DNA of 64,000 bases from Massilia sp. Root133 (GCF_001426525.1 NZ_LMEW01000013.1:1-64000); one strand, 5' to 3'. Numbered from the stretch's first letter, positions 20,033-31,524 are shown. Numbers and translations: made by a program. Notes: a model not told the origin generated them from the sequence alone.

Positions 20033-20749
20033 ATGCTGCGCATGACCAATCTCTCCAAGGTATACCGCACCCACATGATCGAGACGCACGCGCTGCGCGG
20101 CTTCGAGATCGAAGTCCGCGAGGGCGAGTTCGTCACCGTGACCGGCCCGTCCGGCTCGGGCAAGACGAGCTTCCTCAACATCGCCGGCCTGCTCGAGGAA
20201 TTCACGTCCGGCGAATACATCCTCGACGGCGTCAACGTGAAGGGGCTGGACGACAACGCCCGCTCGCGCCTGCGCAACGAAAAGCTGGGCTTCATCTTCC
20301 AGGGTTTCAACTTGATCCCCGACCTGAACCTGTACGACAACGTCGACGTCCCGCTGCGCTACCGCGGCTTCAACGCGGCCGAGCGCAAGAAGCGCATCGA
20401 GGACGCCCTGGCGAAAGTCGGCCTGGCGTCGCGCATGAAGCATTATCCGGCCGAGCTGTCCGGCGGCCAGCAGCAGCGCGTGGCCATCGCGCGCGCGCTC
20501 GCGGGCTCGCCGAAACTGCTGCTGGCGGATGAACCGACCGGTAACCTCGATACGCAGATGGCGCGCGGCGTGATGGAACTGCTGGAAGAAATCAACGCGG
20601 CCGGCACGACGATCCTGATGGTCACGCACGATCCGGAACTGGCGGTGCGCACCACGCGCAACGTGCACATCATCGACGGCCAGGTGTCCGACCTCGTTCG
20701 CCGCGGCCCGACCCTCGTCGACACGAAGTCCGCCACGGTTACCGCATAA
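20033..20749 (+). CDS. ABC transporter ATP-binding protein, MacB/LolD type
   Basis: 238 residues. Walker A GPSGSGKT at 38-45, Q-loop FIFQGFNLIPDLNLYDNV, signature [15 protein letters not shown], Walker B LLLADEPTGNLD and switch MVTHDPE are all intact. The EPTGNLD motif is typical of the MacB/LolD/FtsE group that drives mechanotransmission through FtsX-fold permeases, which follow here. AAAGGATC lies before the ATG. It presumably serves both permeases encoded downstream. Confidence 0.92.
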   Translation: MLRMTNLSKVYRTHMIETHALRGFEIEVREGEFVTVTGPSGSGKTSFLNIAGLLEEFTSGEYILDGVNVKGLDDNARSRLRNEKLGFIFQGFNLIPDLNLYDNVDVPLRYRGFNAAERKKRIEDALAKVGLASRMKHYPAELSGGQQQRVAIARALAGSPKLLLADEPTGNLDTQMARGVMELLEEINAAGTTILMVTHDPELAVRTTRNVHIIDGQVSDLVRRGPTLVDTKSATVTA

Positions 20750-20759
20750 GGAGCGCACC

Positions 20760-22070
20760 ATGTTCGGCTATTACTTCAGGCTCGGCGTGCGCAGCCTGCG
20801 CCGCAACCCCGCCCTCACGGCGCTGATGGTGCTGACGCTGGCCGTCGGCGTGGCCGCGAGCGTGTCCACGCTGACGATCCTGCACATGATGTCGAGCGAC
20901 CCGATCCCGCAGAAGAGCACCCGGCTGTTCGTGCCACTGATCGACCCGGGCCCGGTGAAAGGCTATACGCCGGGCGAACGGCCGGAGGACATCCAGATCA
21001 CCTACCAGGATGCGATGAACATGCTCAAGAGCGGCCAGGGCGTGCGCCGCACGGCGCTGTACGGCGTCGAAGCGTCGGTCGAGCCGCCGCGGCGCGAGAT
21101 CGCCCCGTTCAACATGGGCGGCCTGGCGCCAACGCGCGACTTTTTCGCCATGTTCGACGTGCCGTTCGACTACGGTCAGCCGTGGACCGAGGCGGACGAG
21201 GCGCGCGCTGCCGACGTCGTGGTGCTGAGCCGCGCGATGGCGGACAAGCTGTTCGGCGACGTCAACCCGGTCGGCCGGCGCCTGAACCTGATGGGCTTTC
21301 CGTTCACCGTCGTCGGCGTTACCGCCAAGTGGAAGATGCTGCCGCGCGTCTACCTGCTCCAAGGCGGATCGCCCTACGTCACGGGCGAGGAGTTCTTCAT
21401 TCCGCTACCGACCGCCATCCGCCACGAAACCCAGCACCGCGGCGGCATGAGCTGCTCCTCGAACGTCGGGCCGGGCTTCGCCGCGCGCCTCGCGTCCGAC
21501 TGCACGTGGATCACCGCGTGGTTCGAAACCGCGTCGTCCGGCGACCGCGGCGACCTGCAATCCTGGCTCGACAGCTACGCGGCCGAACAGCGCAAGCTGG
21601 GCCGCCTGACGCGCAACGCGCCGAACCAGCTGTTCGATGCCCTGGGCTGGATGGAGTACACGCACGTCGTCGGCAAGGACAGCCAGTTGCAGACCTGGCT
21701 GTCCTTCGGCTTCCTCGCGCTGTGCCTCGTGAACACCATCGGCCTGTTGCTGGCCAAGTTTTCCGTGCGCGCCACCGAGATCGGCGTGCGGCGCGCACTG
21801 GGCGCCTCACGCACCGAGATCTTCCGCCAGTTCCTGATCGAGACCGCCGTCGTGGGACTCGTCGGCGGCGTGCTCGGCCTGCTCCTCGCGTTCGGCGCGC
21901 TGGCCCTGATCCGCATGTCGAGCGATTCGATGGCTGCCGTCGCCCACATGGATTGGGAAATGCTGGGACTGACCTTCGTGATCTCGGTCGGCGCCGCCAT
22001 CCTCGCCGGCCTGCTGCCGACCTGGCGCGCGTGCCAGGTCACGCCGGCGATCCAGCTCAAATCGCAATAA
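20760..22070 (+). CDS. MacB/FtsX-type ABC permease 1
   Basis: 436 residues: N-terminal helix (about 18-45, LTALMVLTLAVGVAASVSTL), a large periplasmic MacB-like domain, and three C-terminal helices of the FtsX fold. The conserved GVRRALGASRTEIFRQFLIE segment follows the second helix. This four-helix layout marks a mechanotransmission permease, not a transporter with a channel. It is ten bases after the ATPase and 18 bases before a second permease, so the pump probably works as a heterodimer. Confidence 0.9.
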   Translation: MFGYYFRLGVRSLRRNPALTALMVLTLAVGVAASVSTLTILHMMSSDPIPQKSTRLFVPLIDPGPVKGYTPGERPEDIQITYQDAMNMLKSGQGVRRTALYGVEASVEPPRREIAPFNMGGLAPTRDFFAMFDVPFDYGQPWTEADEARAADVVVLSRAMADKLFGDVNPVGRRLNLMGFPFTVVGVTAKWKMLPRVYLLQGGSPYVTGEEFFIPLPTAIRHETQHRGGMSCSSNVGPGFAARLASDCTWITAWFETASSGDRGDLQSWLDSYAAEQRKLGRLTRNAPNQLFDALGWMEYTHVVGKDSQLQTWLSFGFLALCLVNTIGLLLAKFSVRATEIGVRRALGASRTEIFRQFLIETAVVGLVGGVLGLLLAFGALALIRMSSDSMAAVAHMDWEMLGLTFVISVGAAILAGLLPTWRACQVTPAIQLKSQ

Positions 22071-22088
22071 CGGCCCTAGGAGAACGCC

Positions 22089-23324
22089 ATGGAATTCCGT
22101 CCCATCCTATCCGCGCTGCTGCGCAACAAGACCGGCCCCCTGCTGGTCGCGCTGCAGGTCGCACTCAGCCTGGCGATCCTCGCCAACGCCGTGCACATCG
22201 TGAACGAGCGGCGCGCGGTCATGTCGCGTCCGTCCGGCCTCGCCGACGAGCACGCGGTGTTCCACATCGCCGTGCGCACGCTCAGCAACGCCACGCCGGA
22301 GCAGCAGCTGGCCGACATCAGACGCCAGACCGAGGTCCTGCGCGCCGTCCCCGGCGTGGTCGCCGCGGCCCAGGTCAGCCAGGTGCCGATGTCGCGCAGC
22401 GGCAGCAACACCAGCATCGTGCTCGACCCGCGCCAGGAGCGGTCCAGTACCGACATATCGACCTATGTGTCCGGCGATTCGCTCATCAAGACGTTCGGCC
22501 TCACGCTCGTCGAGGGCCGCGATTTCCAGCCGCAGGAACTCGTCGACGTGAACGAGCGCACGGAGGACGTGTATCCGCCGGGCGTCATCATCACGAAGCC
22601 GACGGCCGACAAGCTGTGGCCGGGCACGAGCGCGATCGGCAAGACGATCTACTTCGGCGTCGGCGCCGACGCGCATCCGGCGCGCATCATCGGCGTGGTC
22701 GAGAACCTGATCAGCGCGCACGCCGAGACCAGGGAACGCGGCATGCATTCCGTGCTGATCCCCCAGCGCCAGTACGGCGGCGGCCGCGGCACGCTGTATG
22801 CCGTGCGCACGGAGCAGGGCCAGCGCGACCGCGTGATGAAGGAGGCGGAGGCGGCGCTGCGCAAGTCGTCGGCCACGCCGATGATCATGGAGCTCGGGAC
22901 TACCGACGACGACCGCAAGAACCGCTACCGCGGCGACGCCGCGCTGCAGTGGATGCTGATCACCGTGAGCGCGCTGCTCGTGCTGATCACCTGTTCCGGC
23001 ATCGTCGGCATGGCCAGCCTGTGGGTCACCCAGCGCCGCAAGCAGATCGGCGTGCGGCGCGCGCTGGGCGCGAAGAAGACCGACATCCTGCGCTACTTCA
23101 TCGCGGAGAACTTCATGATCACGAGCGCCGGCGTATTCGGCGGCGTGGCGCTGGGCCTCGCGCTGAACCAGCTCCTCGTCAGCAAGCTGGAGATGGCGCG
23201 CCTGCCGGCCGGCTATCTCGTGTTCGGCGCCCTCGGCTTCTGGCTGCTGGGCGTGGCGGCGGCCTACGGTCCGGCGTGGCGCGCGGCCAGCATTTCGCCG
23301 GCCACCGCGACGCGCAGCGTGTGA
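22089..23324 (+). CDS. MacB/FtsX-type ABC permease 2
   Basis: 411 residues with the same fold as the preceding permease: one N-terminal helix (about 14-37), a periplasmic domain, and three C-terminal helices with VTQRRKQIGVRRALGAKKTDILRYF split across the conserved FtsX loop. The two permeases differ strongly in the periplasmic domain, which fits a heterodimeric pump. AGGAGA precedes the ATG. It is followed after about 24 bases by the response regulator gene. Confidence 0.9.
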   Translation: MEFRPILSALLRNKTGPLLVALQVALSLAILANAVHIVNERRAVMSRPSGLADEHAVFHIAVRTLSNATPEQQLADIRRQTEVLRAVPGVVAAAQVSQVPMSRSGSNTSIVLDPRQERSSTDISTYVSGDSLIKTFGLTLVEGRDFQPQELVDVNERTEDVYPPGVIITKPTADKLWPGTSAIGKTIYFGVGADAHPARIIGVVENLISAHAETRERGMHSVLIPQRQYGGGRGTLYAVRTEQGQRDRVMKEAEAALRKSSATPMIMELGTTDDDRKNRYRGDAALQWMLITVSALLVLITCSGIVGMASLWVTQRRKQIGVRRALGAKKTDILRYFIAENFMITSAGVFGGVALGLALNQLLVSKLEMARLPAGYLVFGALGFWLLGVAAAYGPAWRAASISPATATRSV

Positions 23325-23348
23325 CCCGGCAGTGATATGCTAGCGGGC

Positions 23349-24679
<1,331 letters not shown>

Positions 24680-24683
<4 letters not shown>

Positions 24684-26002
24684 AATTCCGGCTGTCGCTC
24701 GTCACGCGCTGGTCGGCCCTCGTCGGCACGCTGCTGGCGGTCGGGATCATCATCGCGCTCGCGCTCGACCATCTGCTGCCGGGCCGTCCGCTCGCGGTGC
24801 TGGGCATCTGCCTGCTGTGCGTCGTGCCGATTTCCATCATCACCCTGCGCTCGCAGGTGCAGCCGATCCTGTCGCTGTTCCGCGCGCTGGAGGGCACGGT
24901 CACCAGCTACCGCGACGGCGATTTTTCGTTCAGCCTGCACTGGCCGCAGAACGACGAACTGTCGGACCTCATCGCCGCCCACAACGCGCTGGGCGAAGTG
25001 CTGCGCGAGCAGAGACTGGACCTCGTGCAGCGCGAACTGTTGCTCGACACGATGGTGCAGAACACGCCCGTCGCCATGCTGCTCGTGACGGAGCCGCCGG
25101 GCGCCGCCGGCCGTGTCATCGTCTACGCGAACGTGGCGGCGCGCCAGCTACTGTTCGAGGGCCATAAACTGGAAGGCCACGCGCTGCACGACGTGCTGCA
25201 AAAGACGCCGGCCCTCGTGGAAGCGCTGGCGCGCGGCGGCGACGGCCTGTTCACGGCCGGCGACGGCGAAGAGGAAGAGGTCTACCACCTCGCCCGCCGC
25301 AACTTCAGCCTGAACGGCCGGCGCCACGAATTGCTGCTGCTGCGCCAGCTGACGGCCGAACTGCGGCGCCAGGAAGTGCAGACGTGGAAAAAAGTCATCC
25401 GCGTCATCAGCCACGAATTGAACAATTCGCTGGCCCCGCTCGCATCGCTCGCCCACTCCGGCGCGGAGCTCGTGCGGCGCGGCCAGACGGAGCGCCTGCC
25501 GCAGATCCTGCAGACCATCGGCGAACGCACGCGCCACCTGGAGAGCTTCATCCTCGGCTACGCGCGCTTCGCCAAGCTGCCGGCGCCGCGCCTGGAGACG
25601 ATCGCGTGGGCCGATTTCGTGGCCGGCCTCGCGGGCCAGGTGGCGTTCCGCCTGGGCGGAGAACTGCCGGAATCTCCGGCGCACATCGACCGCGCGCAGA
25701 TGGAACAGGCGCTCCTCAACCTGCTGAAGAACGCGCACGAATCCGGCTCGCGTCCGGAAGACGTCGAGCTGCACGTACGGCGCGTGCAGGACGTGGTCCG
25801 CATCGACGTATTCGATCGCGGCACGGGGATGAACGACGCCGTGCTGACGAACGCCCTCGTCCCGTTCTACTCGACGAAGCGCAGCGGCACGGGCCTCGGC
25901 CTGGCGCTGGCGCGCGAAATCGCCGAAGCCCACGGCGGCCGCATCACCCTCGGCAACCGCGAGGGCGGCGGCCTGGCCGTCACCCTGATCCTGCCCGCCT
26001 GA
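24680..26002 (+). CDS. Sensor histidine kinase (partner of the NtrC-type regulator)
   Basis: 440 residues, ATG overlapping the regulator stop (ATGA), so the pair is translationally coupled. Two helices at about 11-30 and 36-56 with almost no periplasmic loop, a HAMP-like segment, a PAS-like domain (about 115-225), then the phospho-acceptor His245 in VISHELNNSLAPL and an ATPase domain with NLLKNAHES, DRGTGM, PFYSTK and GTGLGLALAREI. With so small an external region it likely senses a signal in the membrane or cytoplasm, perhaps the pump itself. It is the last gene of the efflux operon. Confidence 0.92.
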
Positions 26003-26010
26003 ACTCGACA

Positions 26011-26172
26011 CTTCGGGGTCAGAGCCCGGTTTTAGGAAATTGCTCAGATTCGGGGTCAGGTCCCTTTTTTTTGACGCCATTCCGCCGGTTGAACGCCGTT
26101 CCACGTACTTACCCGCACAATAGGCGAGGTTGAGCGCAACGACCATTTATAATGTGCTCTGACCCCGAATTT
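26011..26172. repeat. Palindromic repeat, GGGGTCAGAGCAC family, copy 2 (degenerate left side)
   Basis: Arm 26151-26172 is identical to the 22-base right arm at 6078-6099. The left side is rearranged: a truncated arm at 26011-26026 (CTTCGGGGTCAGAGCC) and another at 26047-26059 (GATTCGGGGTCAG). The element begins about ten bases after the kinase stop codon. No transposase or terminal duplication is visible. It holds no gene. Confidence 0.7.
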
Positions 26173-26233
26173 GCCGCGAAAGCGCACGATCGTGCGATAC
26201 TCCCGGTTTCGTCGACGTTGGAGTACGCGAGGA

Positions 26234-26614
26234 ATGATCCGACTACCTTTGTTTTGCATGACCGCGCTGGCGCTGTTGGCCGGCTGCGTCCAGTCTCCCG
26301 CCACCCGTACGGCCTCTGCGCCCGCGCAGCCGCAGCAACCGCCGCAGCAGCAGGTGCCGGGCCAGCATTGCGCGCCGCCCGCCTATCCGCAGGAAGCGCT
26401 GCAGGCGCGCATGAGCGGCGTGTCGATGATGGCCTTCCTGGTCGGCAGCGACGGCACCGTGCGCGAATCGCGCCTGCTCAAGTCGAGCGGTTACGCGATC
26501 CTCGACCACGCCGCGGAAGCCGCGCTCCGGCTGTGCCGCTTCAAGCCCACGCTGAAGAACGGCCATACGGTCGCGGCGTGGCAGCCCGTCCAGTACGCGT
26601 GGTCGCTGCCGTAA
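26234..26614 (+). CDS. Small lipoprotein with TonB C-terminal domain
   Basis: 126 residues. Signal peptide with lipobox LLAGC (MIRLPLFCMTALALLAGC), a Pro/Gln-rich linker (about 25-45) and a TonB-C fold: YPQEALQARMSGVSMMAFLVGSDGT split over two strands, then RLLKSSGY and CRFKPTLKNG. Such lone TonB-C lipoproteins are common in this bacterial group; they lack the membrane anchor and long spacer of true TonB, so an energy-coupling role is doubtful. The stop overlaps the next start (TAATG). Confidence 0.75.
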   Translation: MIRLPLFCMTALALLAGCVQSPATRTASAPAQPQQPPQQQVPGQHCAPPAYPQEALQARMSGVSMMAFLVGSDGTVRESRLLKSSGYAILDHAAEAALRLCRFKPTLKNGHTVAAWQPVQYAWSLP

Positions 26615-27384
26615 TGACCAACGCCAGGGATCCCCGCTTCGCCCGGCCCGGCCACCCGCCGGCCACGATCACCGAATTCGAAGGCGTGCGCTCGCTGCAC
26701 CTCGGCACCTCGTGGGTGCAGGGCGCGATGCGGCTGGCGCGGCCCGATGCGATCGAGCTGGAATACGTCCAGATGATGATGATGTGGATGCTGTTCCTGC
26801 CGAATCCGCGCCGCATCGTGCAACTGGGCCTCGGCAGCGCCGCGCTGACGAAGTTCTCCCACCTGCGCTTTCCGCAGGCGCGCGTGACGGCCGTCGAGCT
26901 GAATCCGAACGTCATCGCCATCTGCCGCGAACACTTCGGCCTGCCGTCCGACGACGACCGCCTGGACGTGCGCGAGATGGATGCGCTGGACTTCGTGATG
27001 GACGAGGCCAATCACGGCACGGTGGACGTGCTGCAGGTCGACCTGTACGACGAGGAAGCGCGCGGCCCCGTGCTCGATACGCCCGAGTTCTACGCCGCGT
27101 GCGCCGCCTGCCTGAAGAGCGGGGGCGTCATGACCGCCAACGTGTTCGGCGATTTTTCCAACTACGACAAGAACCTCGATGCGATGCGCGATGCGTTCGA
27201 CGCCGTCGTCTGGCTGCCCGAGGTCCACGACGCCAACATCGTCGTCGTCGCGTTCAAGGACGCGCCGCAGATCGACTTCGCCGTGCTGTACGAACGCGCG
27301 GCCGACATCAAGCGGCGCTACAACCTGCCGGCCAAGAGCTGGGTCAACGGGTTGAAGGAGTGGATGCGCGACCACGCCGGCTGA
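26614..27384 (+). CDS. Spermidine synthase-like class I methyltransferase-fold protein
   Basis: 256 residues. The core LGLGSAALTKFSHLRFPQ and VTAVELNPNVIAICREHFGLP are the nucleotide-binding glycine loop and acidic strand of the SpeE/methyltransferase fold, followed by LQVDLYDEEA in the catalytic region. The N-terminal beta-hairpin domain of true spermidine synthases is shortened. Such proteins are often annotated 'fused spermidine synthase-like' with no proven reaction. Translation is coupled to the upstream lipoprotein gene (start overlaps its stop). Confidence 0.7.
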   Translation: MTNARDPRFARPGHPPATITEFEGVRSLHLGTSWVQGAMRLARPDAIELEYVQMMMMWMLFLPNPRRIVQLGLGSAALTKFSHLRFPQARVTAVELNPNVIAICREHFGLPSDDDRLDVREMDALDFVMDEANHGTVDVLQVDLYDEEARGPVLDTPEFYAACAACLKSGGVMTANVFGDFSNYDKNLDAMRDAFDAVVWLPEVHDANIVVVAFKDAPQIDFAVLYERAADIKRRYNLPAKSWVNGLKEWMRDHAG

Positions 27385-27424
27385 TCGTGCGCCGGCCCCG
27401 GCCCCGCTCGGGCTAGCATGGGGC

Positions 27425-27937
27425 ATGGCCACCGACATCTCGCTCCTGCGCACCGCGCGCCTGCAACTGGTCGTCCCGGCAGCCCGCCACGCGGGGGCAT
27501 TCGCGGCCCTGCATGCGAACCCGTACACGATGCGCTACATCGGCCAGGGCCGCCCGCTCGACCGGACGGACGCCTGGCTGCATCTCGCCATGCTGATCGG
27601 GCACTGGCAGATGCGCGGCTACGGCGCGTGGATGCTCGAAGATCCCGCCGACGGCAGTTTCGTCGGCCGCGTCGGCCTGTTCCATCCGGCCGGGTGGGAC
27701 GAAGCGGAACTGGGCTGGATGATCGTGCCCGCGCTGCGCGGCCGCGGTCTCGCCACGGAAGCGGCGCGGGCCGTGCGCGACGTCGCGTTCGGCACGCTGG
27801 GCATGACGTCGTTGATCAGCCTGATCAAGCCCGGCAACGAAGCGTCGCGCCGCGTCGCATTGAAAGCCGGGGCCATCGCCGCCGAGACCGTCAGCTTCCC
27901 GGACGGTCCCCTGCAGACCTACCGCTACCGCAAATAG
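27425..27937 (+). CDS. GNAT-family N-acetyltransferase (RimJ/RimL type)
   Basis: 170 residues. The acetyl-CoA loop is seen as ALRGRGLATEAARAV, preceded by ELGWMIVP on strand beta-4 and followed by SLIKPGNEASRRVALKAG, all typical of RimJ/RimL-like enzymes that acetylate amino groups of proteins or small molecules. It stands alone, about 40 bases after the methyltransferase-like gene. No substrate can be named. Confidence 0.85.
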   Translation: MATDISLLRTARLQLVVPAARHAGAFAALHANPYTMRYIGQGRPLDRTDAWLHLAMLIGHWQMRGYGAWMLEDPADGSFVGRVGLFHPAGWDEAELGWMIVPALRGRGLATEAARAVRDVAFGTLGMTSLISLIKPGNEASRRVALKAGAIAAETVSFPDGPLQTYRYRK

Positions 27938-28039
27938 TTCCGTCATGCGCGGCGCATACGACTGAGCCAGCGCAACTCAACCAAAAGTGTAATGGGCATT
28001 GTCATGAAACGTCATCGACGATTCTGACGGAGCTCAAGC

Positions 28040-29137
28040 ATGAACGTGTTAATGGTTGGCGCCGGCAATGCCGGCTGCGCGCTCGGGGCCCTGCTGGCGC
28101 TGGATGGTCACCGTGTCGCCCTGCTCAAGACGTCGCGCGCGCTGCATGACGAGAACTTCGACGCGGTCGCCGCAACACGCGCGATCACGGTGCACGGCAA
28201 GGCCGGCGACGGCACACCGCGCACGGCCGCGCTGGCGCTCGCCACGCGCGATCCGGACGAAGCCTTCGGCATCGCGCCCGACGCCGTCGTCGTCACCACG
28301 CAGACGCAGTGCCATCCGCACGTCGCCGCGCTGATCGGCCCCCGGCTCGACGGCCGCCCGCTCGTGCTGCTGGCGCCCGGCTACCTGGGCTCGTTCCACT
28401 TCCTGCCCTGGCAGGCCCGCGCCGGGTTCCTGCTGGCGGAAGGCGAAAGCCTGCCCTACGACGCACGCCTCGTCGCGCCGGGCACCGTCGACATCCTGTT
28501 CCGCAACGTGCGCAACGCGCTGGCCTTCATGCCGCGGGCCCGCGCGGCCGAGGGTCTGGCCCGCGCGGCCCGTTTGTTCCCGACGTATGTCGCGACCCGC
28601 ACCAACGTGGTCGAATCCGCGCTGCACAATCCGAACCTCGTCGTGCACACCATCGGCACGCTGCTCTCGGCCAGCCGCATCGAATACGCGGAAGGCGAAT
28701 TCTGGATGTACCGCGAAGCGTTCACGCCCTCGGTCCTACGCCTGCTGGCGCGGCTCGACGCGGAAAAGAACGCCGTCATCGCGGCCACGGGTGGCCAGCC
28801 GTCGCCGTATTTAAACGAGTGCCGCTTCCGCAACGCCGACGACCTGGACGAACCCGCGCTGGCCGTGTTCCGCCGCTACGCGCGGGAAGGCGGCCCGAAA
28901 GGACCGGCCAGCATGGAGACGCGCTTCATCACGGAAGACGTGCCGATGGGCCTCGCCCTGCTGTCCTCGATCGGCCGCCTGATGGACGTGCCGACACCGG
29001 TGGCGGATGCGCTGATCGTGATCGCCGAAGGCCTGCTCGACCGCGATTTCCGCAGCGCACCCGAGGCGCGCACCCTGGCGAGCCTCGGGCTGGGCGACGC
29101 GTCGGCGGCCGACTTCCGCCGCCTGCTCGATGCTTGA
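28040..29137 (+). CDS. Opine dehydrogenase-family protein
   Basis: 365 residues. An N-terminal Rossmann domain with [22 protein letters not shown] and a C-terminal NAD/NADP octopine/nopaline dehydrogenase domain with [16 protein letters not shown] (the catalytic His region) and [15 protein letters not shown]. Family members reductively condense an alpha-keto acid with an amino acid, or act on related substrates. GGAG lies nine bases before the ATG. Its stop overlaps the start of the following adenylate-forming gene by eight bases, so the two are coupled. The substrate is unknown. Confidence 0.85.
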   Translation: MNVLMVGAGNAGCALGALLALDGHRVALLKTSRALHDENFDAVAATRAITVHGKAGDGTPRTAALALATRDPDEAFGIAPDAVVVTTQTQCHPHVAALIGPRLDGRPLVLLAPGYLGSFHFLPWQARAGFLLAEGESLPYDARLVAPGTVDILFRNVRNALAFMPRARAAEGLARAARLFPTYVATRTNVVESALHNPNLVVHTIGTLLSASRIEYAEGEFWMYREAFTPSVLRLLARLDAEKNAVIAATGGQPSPYLNECRFRNADDLDEPALAVFRRYAREGGPKGPASMETRFITEDVPMGLALLSSIGRLMDVPTPVADALIVIAEGLLDRDFRSAPEARTLASLGLGDASAADFRRLLDA

Positions 29138-30449
29138 ACGCGCCGCCCTGTACGGCTGGCTGGCGCGCCGCTACTACGCGTGGCGCCCGTATCTTCCGGC
29201 CCGCCTGCTGTACCACCCGGACTATTTCCGCCTGCGCGCGCTGCTCGCCGGCGACGCCGCGGCCATCGATGCCCTCGCGCGGCGCCGCCTGCGCCGCATC
29301 CTCGTGCACGCGCTCGCGCACGTGCCGCACTACCGCCGCACCGTGCGGCTCGGCGTCGCCGAGGCGGCGCACGAACCGCTCGCCGAGGTGCTGGCCGCCT
29401 TTCCCTGGCTGACCAAGGACGAGGTGATGGCGCGGCAGCGCGACTTCCTCGACAGCCGCCTCGACCCACGCCGGCTGCTGTACGCGACGAGCGGCGGCTC
29501 GTCCGGCCAGGGCATCGGCATGTGGCGCAACAAGCGCCTGGCCGACATCGAAAAAGCCTTCTTCGCGCACGAGTGGGGGCGCTTCGGCTTCTCGTTCGAC
29601 AAATCGCGCATCCTGCGCATCGGCGCCGACGCACGCCGCCACGCGCACGAGCCGCCGGTGCGTGTGGCGGGCAACCGCCTGATGCTGTCGCCCTACCACG
29701 TCGGCGCCGCGCACCGCGCCGCCATCCTCGCGGCCATCAACCGCTTCCGCCCGGACTACGTGCACGCGTATCCCAGCTCCGCGGCGGCGCTGGCCGAACT
29801 GCTCGATCCCGGCGACCTCGATGTCCGCGTGCGCGCCGTGCTGCTGGCGTCCGAGCCCGTCACGCCCGCGCAACTGGCGGCGCTGCGCCGGCTGTTCGAT
29901 TGCCCCGTCTCGCTCAACTACGGCCTGTCGGAACGCACGAACCTGGCCTTCGCCACATGCACCGGGCTTGCGGGCGCGGACTATCGCTTCCAGCCCCTGT
30001 ACGGCTGGTCGGAAAACCGCTGGGACGGCGAGCGCGCGGAAATCGCCGGCACCTCGCTGTGGAACGACGTGATGCCGCTGATCCGCTACCGCACCGGCGA
30101 CTACGGCGTGATCGAGGCAGGCGGCCGCTGCGCCGCCATCGATGGGCGCGCGCAGGAATTCCTGGTCGACCGCGCGGGCAACCGCATCCCCGGCCTCTCT
30201 ATCGTCATCGACGAAGCCACGTGGGACGTCGTGCGCCTGTACCAGGTGCGCCAGCGGCGTCCCGGCGAGATCGTCCTCGCGGTGGTGGGACGCCACGGCC
30301 CGCTCGACGCCGCCCAGCGCGCCTTCCTGCTGGACGCCCAGCGGCGCCGCTGGGGCGACCGGTTCGACATCACCTTGCAGGAAGAAAGCGACATCCCGCT
30401 GGCGCCGAACGGCAAGCGCAAGCTGGTGGTCAGCGCGCCGGGTGCGTGA
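29130..30449 (+). CDS. Adenylate-forming ligase, CapK / phenylacetate-CoA ligase-like
   Basis: 439 residues. The P-loop-like [15 protein letters not shown] (about 122-136) and the [13 protein letters not shown] hinge region mark the ANL superfamily, closest in style to CapK/PaaK proteins. The C-terminal domain is present and ends [12 protein letters not shown], with the usual catalytic Lys position. It overlaps the opine dehydrogenase gene upstream and its last 20 bases overlap the convergent metallo-hydrolase gene. It could activate an acid that is then joined to an opine product; that is inference from coupling. Confidence 0.8.
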   Translation: MLERAALYGWLARRYYAWRPYLPARLLYHPDYFRLRALLAGDAAAIDALARRRLRRILVHALAHVPHYRRTVRLGVAEAAHEPLAEVLAAFPWLTKDEVMARQRDFLDSRLDPRRLLYATSGGSSGQGIGMWRNKRLADIEKAFFAHEWGRFGFSFDKSRILRIGADARRHAHEPPVRVAGNRLMLSPYHVGAAHRAAILAAINRFRPDYVHAYPSSAAALAELLDPGDLDVRVRAVLLASEPVTPAQLAALRRLFDCPVSLNYGLSERTNLAFATCTGLAGADYRFQPLYGWSENRWDGERAEIAGTSLWNDVMPLIRYRTGDYGVIEAGGRCAAIDGRAQEFLVDRAGNRIPGLSIVIDEATWDVVRLYQVRQRRPGEIVLAVVGRHGPLDAAQRAFLLDAQRRRWGDRFDITLQEESDIPLAPNGKRKLVVSAPGA

Positions 30450-31464
30450 GCGGCAGGGCCGGCGCGGGCATCGCCTCGCGCCACCAGTCGGCGCCCTCCT
30501 GCGGCTGCGCGAGCGCAAGGCGCTCGCCCATCATCGGCGTCGCCAGCTTCACGCCGGCCGCGCGCGCAAGATCGGCGATGCGCTCGAACGGTTCGTACCA
30601 CGGATGCAGCGCCAGGTCGAACGTGCCGTTGTGGACCGGGACCAGCCAGCGCCCGCGCAGGTCCAGGTGCGCCTGCAGCGTCTCCTCGGGCAGCATGTGC
30701 ACCTCGGGCCACATCGCGTTGTAGGCGCCGTTTTCGACGAACGTCACGTCGAACGGGCCGAAACGCTCGCCGATGGTCTTGAAGTCGTCGTGGTAACCCG
30801 TGTCCCCGCTGAAGAACAGCTTCAGTCCCGCCGCTTCGATCACCCACGACACCCACAACGTGCGGTCGCCGTCGCTCAGGCTCCGGCCGGAAAAATGCCG
30901 CGACGGCGCCGCCGTCAGGCGCAGGCCCTCGACATCGGTCGACTGCCACCAGTCGAGCTGGCGCACCTTCGCCGGATCGACGCCCCAGCGGACGATGCGG
31001 TCGCCCACGCCGAGCGGCGCGATGAACCGGTCGGCCTTGGGAATCAGGCGCTTGATGCTGTCGTAATCCAGATGGTCGTAATGGTCGTGCGACAGGATCA
31101 CGCCGGCCAGCCGCGGCAGCGCCTCGATGCCGATCGGCGGCGCGTGAAAACGCTTCGGACCGGCCCACTGCACCGGCGCCGCGCGCTCGGAAAACACGGG
31201 ATCCGTGAGCCAGTAGCGGCCGGCGAGCTTGAACAGCATCGTCGAATGGCCCAGGCGCCACAGGCTCGCGTCGGGCGCGGATTCGATGTCGGCCCTTGTC
31301 ACCGGCTGCACGGGCAGCGGCTGGTCGGGCGCCGCCGTCTTCGGCTTCGTCGTCGACACTTTCCAGAACAGCGCCAGCATCTCCATGATGCCCTGGCGGC
31401 GGCGCGGGACGACGTTGCGGAAACGGCCGTCGGGGTGACGTGGGGCGTTGGTGGATTCAGACAT
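30430..31464 (-). CDS. Metallo-beta-lactamase-fold hydrolase (UlaG / NAPE-PLD-like)
   Basis: 344 residues. Metal-binding motif ILSHDHYDHLD, then RHFSGRSLSDGDRTLW, SGDTGYHDDF and VHNGTFDLALHPW give the full set of ligands of the NAPE-PLD/UlaG branch, whose members cleave phosphodiesters or lactones. An N-terminal hydrophobic patch (MLALFW) is too short to be a clear anchor. It is last in the minus-strand gene series that starts with tldD, 60 bases after the preceding gene, so cotranscription is possible but not certain. Confidence 0.82.
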   Translation of the reverse strand: MSESTNAPRHPDGRFRNVVPRRRQGIMEMLALFWKVSTTKPKTAAPDQPLPVQPVTRADIESAPDASLWRLGHSTMLFKLAGRYWLTDPVFSERAAPVQWAGPKRFHAPPIGIEALPRLAGVILSHDHYDHLDYDSIKRLIPKADRFIAPLGVGDRIVRWGVDPAKVRQLDWWQSTDVEGLRLTAAPSRHFSGRSLSDGDRTLWVSWVIEAAGLKLFFSGDTGYHDDFKTIGERFGPFDVTFVENGAYNAMWPEVHMLPEETLQAHLDLRGRWLVPVHNGTFDLALHPWYEPFERIADLARAAGVKLATPMMGERLALAQPQEGADWWREAMPAPALPLTHPAR

Positions 31465-31524
31465 GGCGGAGATGGATCGAAAGACGATGAACGATCATCG
31501 CACGTTCGGGAAATTCATGCCGGC

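Noticed and set aside
26614..29137. Opine metallophore (staphylopine-type) cluster
   Set aside because: There is no nicotianamine-synthase-like gene, no histidine racemase and no matching transporter; the spermidine-synthase-like protein is not a substitute I can support.
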